In this document: piece after piece, positions 24,286-32,398 of the stretch
How the letters are laid out: every line of letters starts with the position of its first letter
How positions within the stretch are numbered: the first letter of the stretch is position 1
Assembly: GCA_029762575.1 (NCBI GenBank)
Contig: JARVGL010000004.1
Coordinates: 1 to 47,968, forward strand
Length of the DNA stretch: 47,968 bases
Direction of reading: 5' to 3'
From: Thermoplasmatota archaeon
GTDB lineage: Archaea; Thermoplasmatota; E2; DHVEG-1
Translations under genes and position numbers: made by a program
The notes under the pieces: model-generated
The model's database searches: none
The model's input: the letters and a program-made list of their open reading frames with translations, nothing else
What the model was told of the DNA's origin: nothing

Positions 24286-24733
24286 GGTTTCAATAGAAAA
24301 AATCGAAACAAATGATGGATTCCCAAACCATCTCACTGAAGAAAAAATCATAGACTTTCTCTACAACCATCTTGATAAATATAAAGACAGCAGACAGGCT
24401 ATAAAAAAGGCAATAACCTACGCTTTTTCAAAAGAACCTGGGAAAGGAGGATTTCTATTAGCTGCCTTAAAGGATGAAACGCTTGTAGGGGTTGTTGTTG
24501 TTAATAATACCGGAATGGGCGAATACATTCCTCACCATATACTCGTCTATATAGCTGTTAATAGAACAAGACGAGGACAAGGTATTGGTAAAAAACTCAT
24601 GAGAGAGGTTAAACGACAATGTTCTGGGGACATCGCTCTTCACGTGGAATATGACAATCCTGCGAAACGATTGTACGAACGATGCGGGTTTTCATCAAAA
24701 TATGCTGAAATGAGATATGAACAGGAAACGTAG
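24284..24733 (+). CDS. GNAT-family N-acetyltransferase
   Basis: From the preferred ATG at 24284 the protein has 149 residues (an in-frame ATG at 24266 would add six). The GNAT core is clear: LAALKDETLVGVVVVNN, VYIAVNRTRRGQGIGKKLMREV with the acetyl-CoA-binding RGQGIG loop (about 105-110), and the C-terminal VEYDNPAKRLYERCGFSS. It heads a four-gene operon with two racemases and an amidohydrolase and ends 10 nt before the next gene. Acetylation of an amino acid or amine in the same pathway is plausible (inference). Confidence 0.85.
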   Translation: MVSIEKIETNDGFPNHLTEEKIIDFLYNHLDKYKDSRQAIKKAITYAFSKEPGKGGFLLAALKDETLVGVVVVNNTGMGEYIPHHILVYIAVNRTRRGQGIGKKLMREVKRQCSGDIALHVEYDNPAKRLYERCGFSSKYAEMRYEQET

Positions 24734-24742
24734 GGTTTTACG

Positions 24743-25831
24743 ATGGCTGAACTAATAGTTCATCATAAGAGAATAATTCGAAATATCGAAAAAATGAATT
24801 CGTTCCTCTCGGAAAAAGGAAAAGAATGGTCACTTGTAACAAAAGTTCTTAATGGTCATAGACCAACACTTGAAAAGATCCTTTCGTCAGACGCTGTTAA
24901 AGAAACACATTCAATCGCAGATTCACGGATATCAAGTCTCAAGACAATCAAAGATATACGAAAAGACATTGTAACAATGTATCTTAAACCTCCTGCAAAA
25001 TCATCCGTAAAGAACATCATACGATATGCTGATATCTCATTAAATAGTGATTTCCAAACGATTAATCTCTTGAATGAAGAGGCAAAAAGACAAGACGTCA
25101 ACCATCGCATCATGATCATGATAGAATTAGGGGAACTGCGCGAAGGAGTGGTCCGAGAAGGATTCCTTGATTTTTATGAACGGGTGTTCGATCTATCAAA
25201 CATCACTGTGATAGGTTTAGGAACTAATCTTGGATGTATGTATGGGATAGAGCCAACGTTTGACAAATTGATACAACTCTGTCTTTATGAACAACTTATT
25301 GAGACTAGATTCAATCAGAATCTAGAACTTGTATCAGGCGGAAGCAGTATTACGTTACCCTTACTAAAAAGAAAAAAGGTTCCCAAAGGAATCAATCACC
25401 TTCGAATAGGGGAAGCAATATTTCTTGGTACCTCCCCACTTGAACAAAAAAAATTCATGAATCTATCAACAAATGCTTTTGAATTCAAAGGTAACATCGT
25501 GGAACTTCAAAAAAAGCAGACTCAACCTGACGGGATCATAGGAAATGGAAATGTTGGTCATGTGGAGACTTTTTCAGAGGCTGGTTCATTGAAGGAAGAA
25601 TACAAAGCCTTACTAGATTTCGGTGTCATAGATGTAGATAGCGACAATCTTACACCAAAAAACAAAAAAGCACAATTCCTAGGAACAACTTCCGATCTCA
25701 CCGTCTATAGTCTTGGTCAAGATATCAGCAAATACCAGAGAGAAAAGATAATGCATTTCCAACCTAATTATATGGCCGTTGCTCGATTGATGAACTCAAA
25801 ATTCGTAAAAAAAGAGATTGATTCGTTATAG
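24743..25831 (+). CDS. Ornithine/alanine racemase-family PLP enzyme
   Basis: The 362-residue protein has an alanine-racemase N-terminal barrel. The putative PLP Lys lies in WSLVTKVLNG (about 33). Later segments are IADSRISSLK, YADISLNSDFQTINLLN, IMIMIELGELREGV, LVSGGSSITLP and NHLRIGEAIFLGTSPLEQ. This segment order matches ornithine racemase of amino-acid-fermenting clostridia and related YhfX-like proteins rather than classical Alr. It likely interconverts L- and D-forms of an amino acid such as ornithine, Ala or Lys; specificity cannot be read. A classical alanine racemase lies two genes downstream, so the operon has two distinct racemases. Confidence 0.85.
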   Translation: MAELIVHHKRIIRNIEKMNSFLSEKGKEWSLVTKVLNGHRPTLEKILSSDAVKETHSIADSRISSLKTIKDIRKDIVTMYLKPPAKSSVKNIIRYADISLNSDFQTINLLNEEAKRQDVNHRIMIMIELGELREGVVREGFLDFYERVFDLSNITVIGLGTNLGCMYGIEPTFDKLIQLCLYEQLIETRFNQNLELVSGGSSITLPLLKRKKVPKGINHLRIGEAIFLGTSPLEQKKFMNLSTNAFEFKGNIVELQKKQTQPDGIIGNGNVGHVETFSEAGSLKEEYKALLDFGVIDVDSDNLTPKNKKAQFLGTTSDLTVYSLGQDISKYQREKIMHFQPNYMAVARLMNSKFVKKEIDSL

Positions 25832-25891
25832 AATATGTAAGTGATATGAACCGGTGAGACCTAAAGTGATGGATTACTAGGAGTATACTTT

Positions 25892-27046
25892 ATGAAGCTG
25901 GACGAACTGATTAAGCTACGGCGCCTACTCCACAGATATGCGGAATTATCTGGAAACGAGAAGCATACATCAGAGATAATTACCGCTCAACTTGTAAAAA
26001 ATGATCCAACCGATATCATTACAAATCTAGCGGGAGGGTATGGTGTAGCAGCAGTCTTTGACTCAGGGACATCTGGTCCTACTCTTATGATCCGTGCAGA
26101 ACTTGATGCATTACCAATAGAGGAACGATTGCCTAAGCCGTACAAAAGCATAACACAAAATGTAAGTCATGTATGCGGCCATGATGGACATATGGCGATT
26201 CTTATTGGTGTTTCTGAAAAACTAACAACCAATAGAGATCGATACAACGGAAAAGTAATAGTTCTCTTTCAACCAGCAGAAGAGACTGCAGCAGGGGCAA
26301 AGCAGCTTATGAACGATACAAGATTCCAGGCTTTTAGACCTGACCTCATCATTGGATTTCATAATATCCCTGGTTTCTCTCTTGGGGAAGTTTTAATCAA
26401 AAACAAAGTATTTTCTGTAGCATCCAAAGGTCTTATCATTAGGTTACATGGTGAAACAACACATGCGGGAACCCCTGAAAAGGGAAAGAATCCAACCAAT
26501 GCACTAATAGAAGTACTTCAGATAATTCAACATATATCAGAGGAGTATCAACAAAAGGATACTCGATCCTTTATCACTGTTATCCATGTAAATCTTGGAG
26601 AAGTAGCTTTTGGCACAAGCCCTGGTGATGCTGTCGTAATGGCTACGCTCCGAAGTCCCGAAGATAGCCGTATGGAACAAATGAGTTCAGAGATACTTAC
26701 TAAGACCCAAGGGATTGTTTCAACATATGAGCTCAAATGGGAACATGAATGGGTTGAGGTTTTCCCCGCAGTTAAAAATGATGAACAAGGAAACCAAGAG
26801 ATCATCAAAGCATCTACAGAGATAGGAGTGCCCATAACATATCTATCAGAACCATTTCGTTGGTCAGAGGATTTTTCTTATTATCAAGAACAATATAGAA
26901 GTGTGTTCTTTGGGATCGGTTCAGGCATTCACCAACCATCATTGCATACCGAAATTTATGATTTCCCTGATGAACTCATTCCTCTAGCAACAGACCTATG
27001 TTTTCAGATACTCTGTAATTGTTCGAAACGATGGCGGAGAACATAG
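25892..27046 (+). CDS. M20-family amidohydrolase (N-acyl-amino-acid hydrolase type)
   Basis: The 384-residue metallopeptidase-like protein has RAELDALPIEE (about 70-80), the metal-binding VCGHDGHMAILIG (about 91-103), QPAEETAAGAKQLM (about 130-143), GFHNIPG and a late SLHTEIYDF. This is the pattern of aminoacylase and IAA-amino-acid hydrolase relatives. The dimerisation domain sits at about 185-295. It would release free amino acids from N-acyl or peptide-like substrates. A TAGGAG site precedes the ATG. The alanine racemase gene begins at its stop, so the two are probably coupled. It may act in opposition to the GNAT enzyme or supply D-amino acids for racemisation (inference). Confidence 0.9.
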   Translation: MKLDELIKLRRLLHRYAELSGNEKHTSEIITAQLVKNDPTDIITNLAGGYGVAAVFDSGTSGPTLMIRAELDALPIEERLPKPYKSITQNVSHVCGHDGHMAILIGVSEKLTTNRDRYNGKVIVLFQPAEETAAGAKQLMNDTRFQAFRPDLIIGFHNIPGFSLGEVLIKNKVFSVASKGLIIRLHGETTHAGTPEKGKNPTNALIEVLQIIQHISEEYQQKDTRSFITVIHVNLGEVAFGTSPGDAVVMATLRSPEDSRMEQMSSEILTKTQGIVSTYELKWEHEWVEVFPAVKNDEQGNQEIIKASTEIGVPITYLSEPFRWSEDFSYYQEQYRSVFFGIGSGIHQPSLHTEIYDFPDELIPLATDLCFQILCNCSKRWRRT

Positions 27047-27048
27047 AA

Positions 27049-28206
27049 ATGAGATATAATTCATATATTGAACTAAGTCAAAAATCGTTAGCAAAAAATA
27101 TTAACTATCTAAAGCAGATAATTGGTCCTAATGTCACGTTTGTATCAGTAATAAAAGGTAATGCATATGGTCATGGAATAACGGAGTTTGTCCCTCTCGC
27201 AGAAAAGTGCGGAATCGATTTCTTCGCAGTTTTTGATGTTTTTGAAGCTCAACAAGCATACAGTGTCAAAAGAGAAGGGACACATGTTATGATAATGGGT
27301 ATGATACATGGTGAGGACCTACCATGGGTCCTATCGAACAACTGTTCATTCTTTGTTAGCGATCTCAATACATTACAAAACGTTGTTTCAATTGCTCAAG
27401 AACTAAAGAAAAGGGCGTTCATACATATTGAGCTCGAGACAGGATTACATAGGACAGGGTTTGAGGAAGATGAATTACCGTCTCTTGTTGAAATTATCAA
27501 TCGAAATAGTGATAATATCTCTGTTGAGGGTTTATGCACTCATCTAGCAGGTGCTGAAAGCATTTCAAATTATGTTAGAATACATAGTCAGATGGGTATC
27601 TATGAAAGAGTTAAAGAATGGATGAAAAAGCAAGGGATACTACCAACATATTTCCATGTAGCTTGCTCAGCAGCAGCGTTGATGTATCCGGAATCTCGAA
27701 TGAACATGGTCAGGATCGGTATTGCCCAATATGGGTATTGGCCAAGCAAAGAGACCAAGATACACAAACTATTATCTGATACCTCTCAATATAAACGAAA
27801 TCATTTGCATAGTATGTTAGCGTGGAAAAGCACTGTTTCAGGGGTAAAATATGTATCCCCCGGTGAATTCATAGGCTATGGCAATATGTTCCAGACAACA
27901 AAACAAACAAAGATCGCTACGATACCTGTTGGTTATTATCATGGGTACCGACGGAGCTTAAGTAATGTTGGTCATGTATTGATTAGAGGTAAAAAAGCAC
28001 CTATTATCGGATTAGTGAATATGAGCATCATGATCACAGATGTTACTGCTATCCCGGAAGTTACAAGAGGAGATGAGGTCGTTCTCATTGGAAAACAAGG
28101 AACACAAAAGATAAGTGTTTCGTCGTTTTCGGAGCAACTTAATCTAGTAAATTATGAACTTCTCAGCCGGCTACCTATGCAGATACCTCGATACGTCACT
28201 CATTAA
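27049..28206 (+). CDS. alr: Alanine racemase
   Basis: From ATG 27049, two bases after the preceding stop and with GGAG at 27035-27038, the protein has 385 residues. PLP Lys lies in VIKGNAYGHG (about 32-41). ETGLHRTGF, VEGLCTHLAGAE, HVACSAAAL and NMVRIGIAQYGYWP follow through the barrel. The C-terminal domain has GYGNMFQTTKQTKIATIPVGYYHGY and LVNMSIMITDVT in the positions of the catalytic Tyr and substrate-binding loops. The domains are those of classical Alr. Without a bacterial wall, D-alanine here would serve catabolism of bacterial debris, osmolytes or an unknown polymer (inference). ATG 27031 is an alternative start. Confidence 0.92.
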   Translation: MRYNSYIELSQKSLAKNINYLKQIIGPNVTFVSVIKGNAYGHGITEFVPLAEKCGIDFFAVFDVFEAQQAYSVKREGTHVMIMGMIHGEDLPWVLSNNCSFFVSDLNTLQNVVSIAQELKKRAFIHIELETGLHRTGFEEDELPSLVEIINRNSDNISVEGLCTHLAGAESISNYVRIHSQMGIYERVKEWMKKQGILPTYFHVACSAAALMYPESRMNMVRIGIAQYGYWPSKETKIHKLLSDTSQYKRNHLHSMLAWKSTVSGVKYVSPGEFIGYGNMFQTTKQTKIATIPVGYYHGYRRSLSNVGHVLIRGKKAPIIGLVNMSIMITDVTAIPEVTRGDEVVLIGKQGTQKISVSSFSEQLNLVNYELLSRLPMQIPRYVTH

Positions 28207-28388
28207 GTGCTATTGGTGTATACAAATGTCTTTACAATCTTGTATTTCAAACATATTAATTATATTGCACGATTATGACACTGAAGTTTCAAGAGAATAT
28301 AGTATCAGTCAAAATTCCATAGCGTTTTGTTTTGTACGCATGTATTATTATAATGCTTGATACTGTTAGAATTATGAATGATCTTTCT

Positions 28389-28808
28389 CTATAACCGTAT
28401 ACCCATACTGATACGATCCTCAACCGCAAAACCTACCTTTGCATAGAAAGAAACAATACCTATGTTTTCTTTATCGACCTGTAAATTCACTTTTAGGCAC
28501 CCCACCTTCTTCAGTTCGCTCAGTGCCTTTTTCATTAACAGGGACCCAATCCCTTTTTTCCGATGGCCTTCTTTTACAGCTAAAGAATAGATCCATCCTC
28601 TGTGTCCATCGAATCCAACAAGAACAGTTCCAACGATACCCCCCGGGTCAGCTACTGCTACATAGAATAGGCCATCACCATGTCTCATCTTCATATCAAT
28701 ATTGATCTCTGGGTCATTGTGAATATACGAGCTATGAAAAACACTCTTCCAAAGCTCGATAACAGTTGCTTTATCACTAGCTTTAAATCTTCTAATACGA
28801 ACACTCAT
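28389..28808 (-). CDS. GNAT-family acetyltransferase in the hydrogenase operon
   Basis: The 139-residue protein begins MSVRIRRFKASDKATVIELWKSVF and has YVAVADPGGIVGTVLVG, VKEGHRKKGIGSLLMKKAL (acetyl-CoA loop, about 80-98) and FYAKVGFAVEDRISMGIRL, a complete GNAT fold similar to YpeA/RimI-like enzymes. It starts 4 nt after the mvhD stop, so it is almost surely cotranscribed with the hydrogenase genes. Its substrate is unknown; acetylation of a hydrogenase-associated protein or a small molecule is possible. The 180-bp gap to the convergent alr gene is AT-rich and holds no gene. Confidence 0.88.
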   Translation of the reverse strand: MSVRIRRFKASDKATVIELWKSVFHSSYIHNDPEINIDMKMRHGDGLFYVAVADPGGIVGTVLVGFDGHRGWIYSLAVKEGHRKKGIGSLLMKKALSELKKVGCLKVNLQVDKENIGIVSFYAKVGFAVEDRISMGIRL

Positions 28809-28812
28809 TCTA

Positions 28813-29229
28813 TCAAATAATCTTTTTCAGTGGATTTGGTCCTAATCTTTTGATTTCCTCAGTCATCTCCAAGATAAGATCTGCATATTTCTTTCCCTCT
28901 GATGCGGATACATATTCGAATCGAACCCGTTCTGGTTCCAATCCGAGTTCAACAAGCATCGTCTTTAAGAGTTTCATCCTTCGATTAGCCTTATAGTTCC
29001 CTGATTGATAATGACAATCTCCCGGGTGGCATCCTGCAACAAGGACACCATCTGCACCTTTCTTTAACGCTTCAAGAATATATACAGGGTCAACTCGTCC
29101 TGAGCACATGACCCGTATCGTCTTGATATTAGCTGGATATTTCATTCGACTAGTACCTGCTAGATCAGCTCCTGCATACGAACACCAATTGCATAAGAAA
29201 CCGATTATATTTGGCTCAAATTCACTCAT
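28813..29229 (-). CDS. mvhD: MvhD: hydrogenase [2Fe-2S] electron-transfer subunit
   Basis: The 138-residue protein has IIGFLCNWCSYAGADLAG (about 8-25), VMCSGRVDP and VAGCHPGDCHYQSGNYKA, the conserved Cys pattern of the methyl-viologen-reducing hydrogenase delta subunit. It carries a [2Fe-2S] cluster and links the hydrogenase to HdrA, delivering electrons to the bifurcating flavin. It is stand-alone here rather than fused to HdrA. It lies 31 nt after the maturation protease gene. Confidence 0.95.
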   Translation of the reverse strand: MSEFEPNIIGFLCNWCSYAGADLAGTSRMKYPANIKTIRVMCSGRVDPVYILEALKKGADGVLVAGCHPGDCHYQSGNYKANRRMKLLKTMLVELGLEPERVRFEYVSASEGKKYADLILEMTEEIKRLGPNPLKKII

Positions 29230-29260
29230 AGCTGTTTCACCTTACATTGATTATAGAGAT

Positions 29261-29752
29261 TTACTTTCCATCAGTACTATTATTAGTATTCATATCCTTT
29301 AACTCAGAGATAACCATCTGTACAACCTCAGGGATGACCTTTTGGATCTCTGGGCTTATACACTCGCTAAATTCAGTTGGGATCTGTCTAAGATTGATAC
29401 CAATGATCATAATAGTCCTTGGAATAGTATCATCACCGATCGTTCTTGATAGATCGATAGCTTCCTTTAGCGATAGATCATGAGGATTACATGAATGAAC
29501 TGTTTCCATTTCATGTACATCAAATCGTTCAATCTGCCCATGGGCCATATCATTCAAGCAGACAGCATCAATGAGTATCGCTTTGTCATACCCACGAATA
29601 CTATCAAGAAGATTCATACCTCCGGTCTGTGCCTCATCGATGAATATATCAGACGACGGATCAATGTCTGTTCGAAGTGTTCTAGCGATATGAATACCTA
29701 TTCCATCATCACCGAGAATAGGATTACCGATTCCAATAATGATTATCTTCAT
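29261..29752 (-). CDS. Hydrogenase maturation endopeptidase (HycI/FrcD type)
   Basis: The 163-residue protein begins MKIIIIGIGNPILGDDGIG, the diagnostic Ni-binding start of hydrogenase maturation proteases (GxGNxxxxDDG). It continues with the DEAQTGGMNLLD and VHSCNPHDLSLKEAI segments. It trims the C-terminus of the large subunit after nickel insertion. It sits 15 nt after mvhA, whose product retains a 25-residue tail beyond the DPCxxCxxH motif that would be the target. Confidence 0.93.
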   Translation of the reverse strand: MKIIIIGIGNPILGDDGIGIHIARTLRTDIDPSSDIFIDEAQTGGMNLLDSIRGYDKAILIDAVCLNDMAHGQIERFDVHEMETVHSCNPHDLSLKEAIDLSRTIGDDTIPRTIMIIGINLRQIPTEFSECISPEIQKVIPEVVQMVISELKDMNTNNSTDGK

Positions 29753-29767
29753 ATCCTTACCATTTGA

Positions 29768-31222
29768 TTATTGTGTATATGTTTTTAACAATTGTCGGTT
29801 AGCATCATAGATATCTATCTGCATAGGCATCCCACCTGGTAATGAATGGGTTGCACAAGCAAAACAGGGATCATAAGCGCGAAACGCCATTTCAACCTTA
29901 TTAAGAATACCATCACTTATCTTACCATTTGAGATAAGTCCTTTCGCAGCATCGCGCACGCTCATAGTGATAGCTCCAGCATTGTTTGTGGTTGCAACGA
30001 TAAGATTAGCTTTTTCAACAAGTCCTTTTTTATCAAGCTTATAATGATGTATCAATGTTCCTCTTGCCGCCTCGGTCACTCCAAAACCTTCCCCTGGTTT
30101 TCCAACGGGATTCCTGATATCCTGAGATGTTATCTCAGGGTCATTGATGAGTTCAATGCTTCGTTCTGTTGCATAGAGTAATTCGATTAATCTAGCCCAA
30201 TGATATGCAAGGGTCGAGTTCACTGGTTTTCCACCAAGTGTCTCAAACAATGATGTATATTCTTTCTGTGCAAGAGGTGTTGCCATACCCTCAGATGCAT
30301 TTAAACGACCTAGTGGACCAACCCTGTAGATGCCGCTTTTCTCTCCGTCAGTGAAACCATTCCAACCGATATCCTTCAAATAAGGATATTTCATATAACT
30401 CCATTCCTCAACACGCTCAGCGACCACTTTGCTATAGTCTTTGACATCGAATTTCACGTGTTCCTTTCCCTTTTGGTTGGTGACCCGAATTCGTCCATCA
30501 TAGAAATTGACCTTGTTATTTTCATCAACAAGACCCATGTTATAGGTATTAAGCTGATAGGGATCACTTGTGATAAGAGTCACATAGTCTTTGTTTCCTA
30601 ATACGACATCATGAAAGAGTTTAAGGGAGAATTGTGCAAAGTCGACACATGATTCTGCCATTTCCTTTATATCCTTTACTTCGTCCTCATTTAATCCTTT
30701 TGAAACTCCTCCAGGAAGACCACAGACAGGGTGAGTTGCTTTACCTCCAAGGATGCCTGTGATCTTTTGACCATACGCCCGATGTTTTATGACTTCTTTA
30801 CCTATTTCAACACCTGCTTTTTCAATGACTCCCAAAATATTACGCTTTGATGCTGGTGCCTCAGGACCAACGACGAAATCAGGTCCCCCTAGATAATAGA
30901 AGTGAAGGATGTGATCATAGATGAAATATCCACAATACATGAGTTCTCGAAGTTTCTTAGCTGCGCTTGTTGGTTCAACATTGAATGCATCATCAAGTGC
31001 TTTTGTACTAGCAAAATGATGAGCAACAGGACATACGCCACAGATACGACTTGTTATTTGGGGCATATCTTCTGCTCGTCGACCTTGAGCGAATCGTTCA
31101 AACCCTCTAAGCTCAGGTATCTGTAGATACGCGTTTTCAACAGTTCCTTTATCGTTTAAGAAGATACTGATCTTGCCATGGCCTTCAAGACGGGTTATTG
31201 GATCAATTGTTATCGTTTTCAT
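29768..31222 (-). CDS. mvhA: [NiFe] hydrogenase large subunit (MvhA type, group 3)
   Basis: The 484-residue protein begins ITIDPITRLEGHGKISI. It has the proximal Ni-Fe ligand motif RICGVCPVAHH (about 59-69) and the distal DPCFACATHS near residue 453, so all four Cys ligands are present. Segments such as RGFERFAQGRRAEDMP and GLPGGVSKGL fit F420-non-reducing (Mvh) and related group 3 enzymes. No signal is present, so it is cytoplasmic. It overlaps mvhG by 4 nt. The tail after ATH should be cleaved by the adjacent protease. Confidence 0.96.
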   Translation of the reverse strand: MKTITIDPITRLEGHGKISIFLNDKGTVENAYLQIPELRGFERFAQGRRAEDMPQITSRICGVCPVAHHFASTKALDDAFNVEPTSAAKKLRELMYCGYFIYDHILHFYYLGGPDFVVGPEAPASKRNILGVIEKAGVEIGKEVIKHRAYGQKITGILGGKATHPVCGLPGGVSKGLNEDEVKDIKEMAESCVDFAQFSLKLFHDVVLGNKDYVTLITSDPYQLNTYNMGLVDENNKVNFYDGRIRVTNQKGKEHVKFDVKDYSKVVAERVEEWSYMKYPYLKDIGWNGFTDGEKSGIYRVGPLGRLNASEGMATPLAQKEYTSLFETLGGKPVNSTLAYHWARLIELLYATERSIELINDPEITSQDIRNPVGKPGEGFGVTEAARGTLIHHYKLDKKGLVEKANLIVATTNNAGAITMSVRDAAKGLISNGKISDGILNKVEMAFRAYDPCFACATHSLPGGMPMQIDIYDANRQLLKTYTQ

Positions 31223-32220
31223 TCCTTCATCACTTTCCTGTTGATGATCGAAGTAGGTAATGTGTATTTATAGAAGGTTCCAAGTGGGTCGACTATTTCA
31301 CGGATGAGTGTATCGACCTCTTCATCGCTCATCGCTTCCTCACCTTCAACTCCAAGGATACTTGCGAGACTTGAGATCATCTTGCCTCCTTGATCAAGAC
31401 TATTGGGTGTAGGTCCGCCACAACCAGTACATGGCATATTTGCATCAAGACATCGTGCATTACAACCACCGCGGGTAGCCGGCCCCATACAGATGATACC
31501 TTGTTCAAGAAGACATTTCTCTTCTATTTTATCGACCTCATAGACCCTTCGTATCTTTTGTATCTTCTTTGTTGTTTTTTCGAAACGACATTCATCACAA
31601 ACCGACTTCAAAGGACCTATCACGCTACCCTTTGGAGGAAGTCTATCTTCAACGATTGCATTGAACGCAGTCATTATCTGATCAGCGGTCGGAGGACAGC
31701 CATGCAGATAATAATCGACCTCAACGGTCTGGTCAAGACTTTTCACCGTATCAAAGAATTCAGGGAGCGTCAATTCGCCTTCCTTAACCTTGCTCTTTGT
31801 CTTAGGGACGATTTTATCCTTGTTATCAGTAGATGGATTATCAATATATGCGACATCAAACACTTCTTTCTTGTTAGCAACATTAGCTAAACCAGGGATA
31901 CCCCCATGAACAGCACAAGCGCCAAATGCAACAAGGATCTTAGATTTCTTCCTGAGAAGAAAAGCCATTTCCTCCTGTTCTTCTGTACGTATCGCTCCAT
32001 TGAAGAAACAAACATCGATATACTTATCGCTCATTTCCTCGACATCTTTATATTTCGTGTCAATTGCAACTGGCCAAAAAAGTATATCTGCGATTGCTAC
32101 AACATCAAGGATTTTTTCATCGATGTCAAGCACTGCTATCTCACAACCACCACAACTTGCAGCCCAATAGAAAGAAATTCTCATTTTTTCCTTTTGAATA
32201 GATGAATCCTTTTTCGGCAT
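31219..32220 (-). CDS. mvhG: [NiFe] hydrogenase small subunit (MvhG type)
   Basis: The protein of about 333 residues begins MPKKDSSI, then MRISFYWAASCGGCEIAVLDID with the proximal-cluster Cys. It continues with CFFNGAIRTEEQEEMAFLLR, VAFGACAVHGGIPGL, YYLHGCPPTADQIMTAF, and CDECRFEK ... CLLEQGIICMGPATRGGCNARC for further Fe-S clusters. The start at 32220 is chosen because GGAGGC lies 6 nt upstream and a TATA element (32257-32266) precedes it. A longer upstream frame begins before the TATA box. It heads the hydrogenase operon and is divergent from the hydratase gene at 32399. Confidence 0.95.
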   Translation of the reverse strand: MPKKDSSIQKEKMRISFYWAASCGGCEIAVLDIDEKILDVVAIADILFWPVAIDTKYKDVEEMSDKYIDVCFFNGAIRTEEQEEMAFLLRKKSKILVAFGACAVHGGIPGLANVANKKEVFDVAYIDNPSTDNKDKIVPKTKSKVKEGELTLPEFFDTVKSLDQTVEVDYYLHGCPPTADQIMTAFNAIVEDRLPPKGSVIGPLKSVCDECRFEKTTKKIQKIRRVYEVDKIEEKCLLEQGIICMGPATRGGCNARCLDANMPCTGCGGPTPNSLDQGGKMISSLASILGVEGEEAMSDEEVDTLIREIVDPLGTFYKYTLPTSIINRKVMKE

Positions 32221-32256
32221 AAAAACGCCTCCAATGCCAATATGAAATAAAAAGTG

Positions 32257-32266
32257 TTTTATAATA
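32257..32266 (-). promoter_or_regulatory. TATA box of the hydrogenase operon
   Basis: ATATTATAAA on the minus strand is 37-46 nt before the chosen mvhG start, giving a short leader that includes the GGAGGC ribosome site. It supports the shorter start. Confidence 0.45.
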
Positions 32267-32363
32267 TCTTCCCTACATGCTCTCAATCTCTCTGGATCAT
32301 ACGATCTATGCATAGTTCGTTGAAATGATCCGGTGTTCTTTGCTTGTCGTAAACGCTAATGTT

Positions 32364-32382
32364 TAAATGTGAATGACATTTA
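32364..32382. promoter_or_regulatory. Palindromic operator candidate overlapping the hydratase TATA box
   Basis: TAAATGT-GAATG-ACATTTA has perfect 7-bp arms with a 5-bp centre. It overlaps the TTTAAATG TATA element (32362-32369) and lies 17-35 nt before the ATG at 32399. A dimeric regulator binding here would compete with TBP. It lies in the intergenic region shared with the hydrogenase operon, 144 bp from mvhG. Confidence 0.45.
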
Positions 32383-32398
32383 CGCTCGATAGATTGTT

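Noticed and set aside
28154-28360. 68-codon frame overlapping the end of alr
   Set aside because: It begins inside alr, has no ribosome site and extends into AT-rich intergenic sequence; the composition is not protein-like.
28910-28930. ATTCGAATCGAACCC resembling a tRNA T-arm
   Set aside because: It lies in the mvhD coding sequence, and no acceptor stem, D-arm or anticodon arm can be folded around it.
31390-31890. Plus-strand 166-codon frame opposite mvhG
   Set aside because: It is a shadow of the hydrogenase small subunit; its Cys and Ile-rich composition mirrors that gene.
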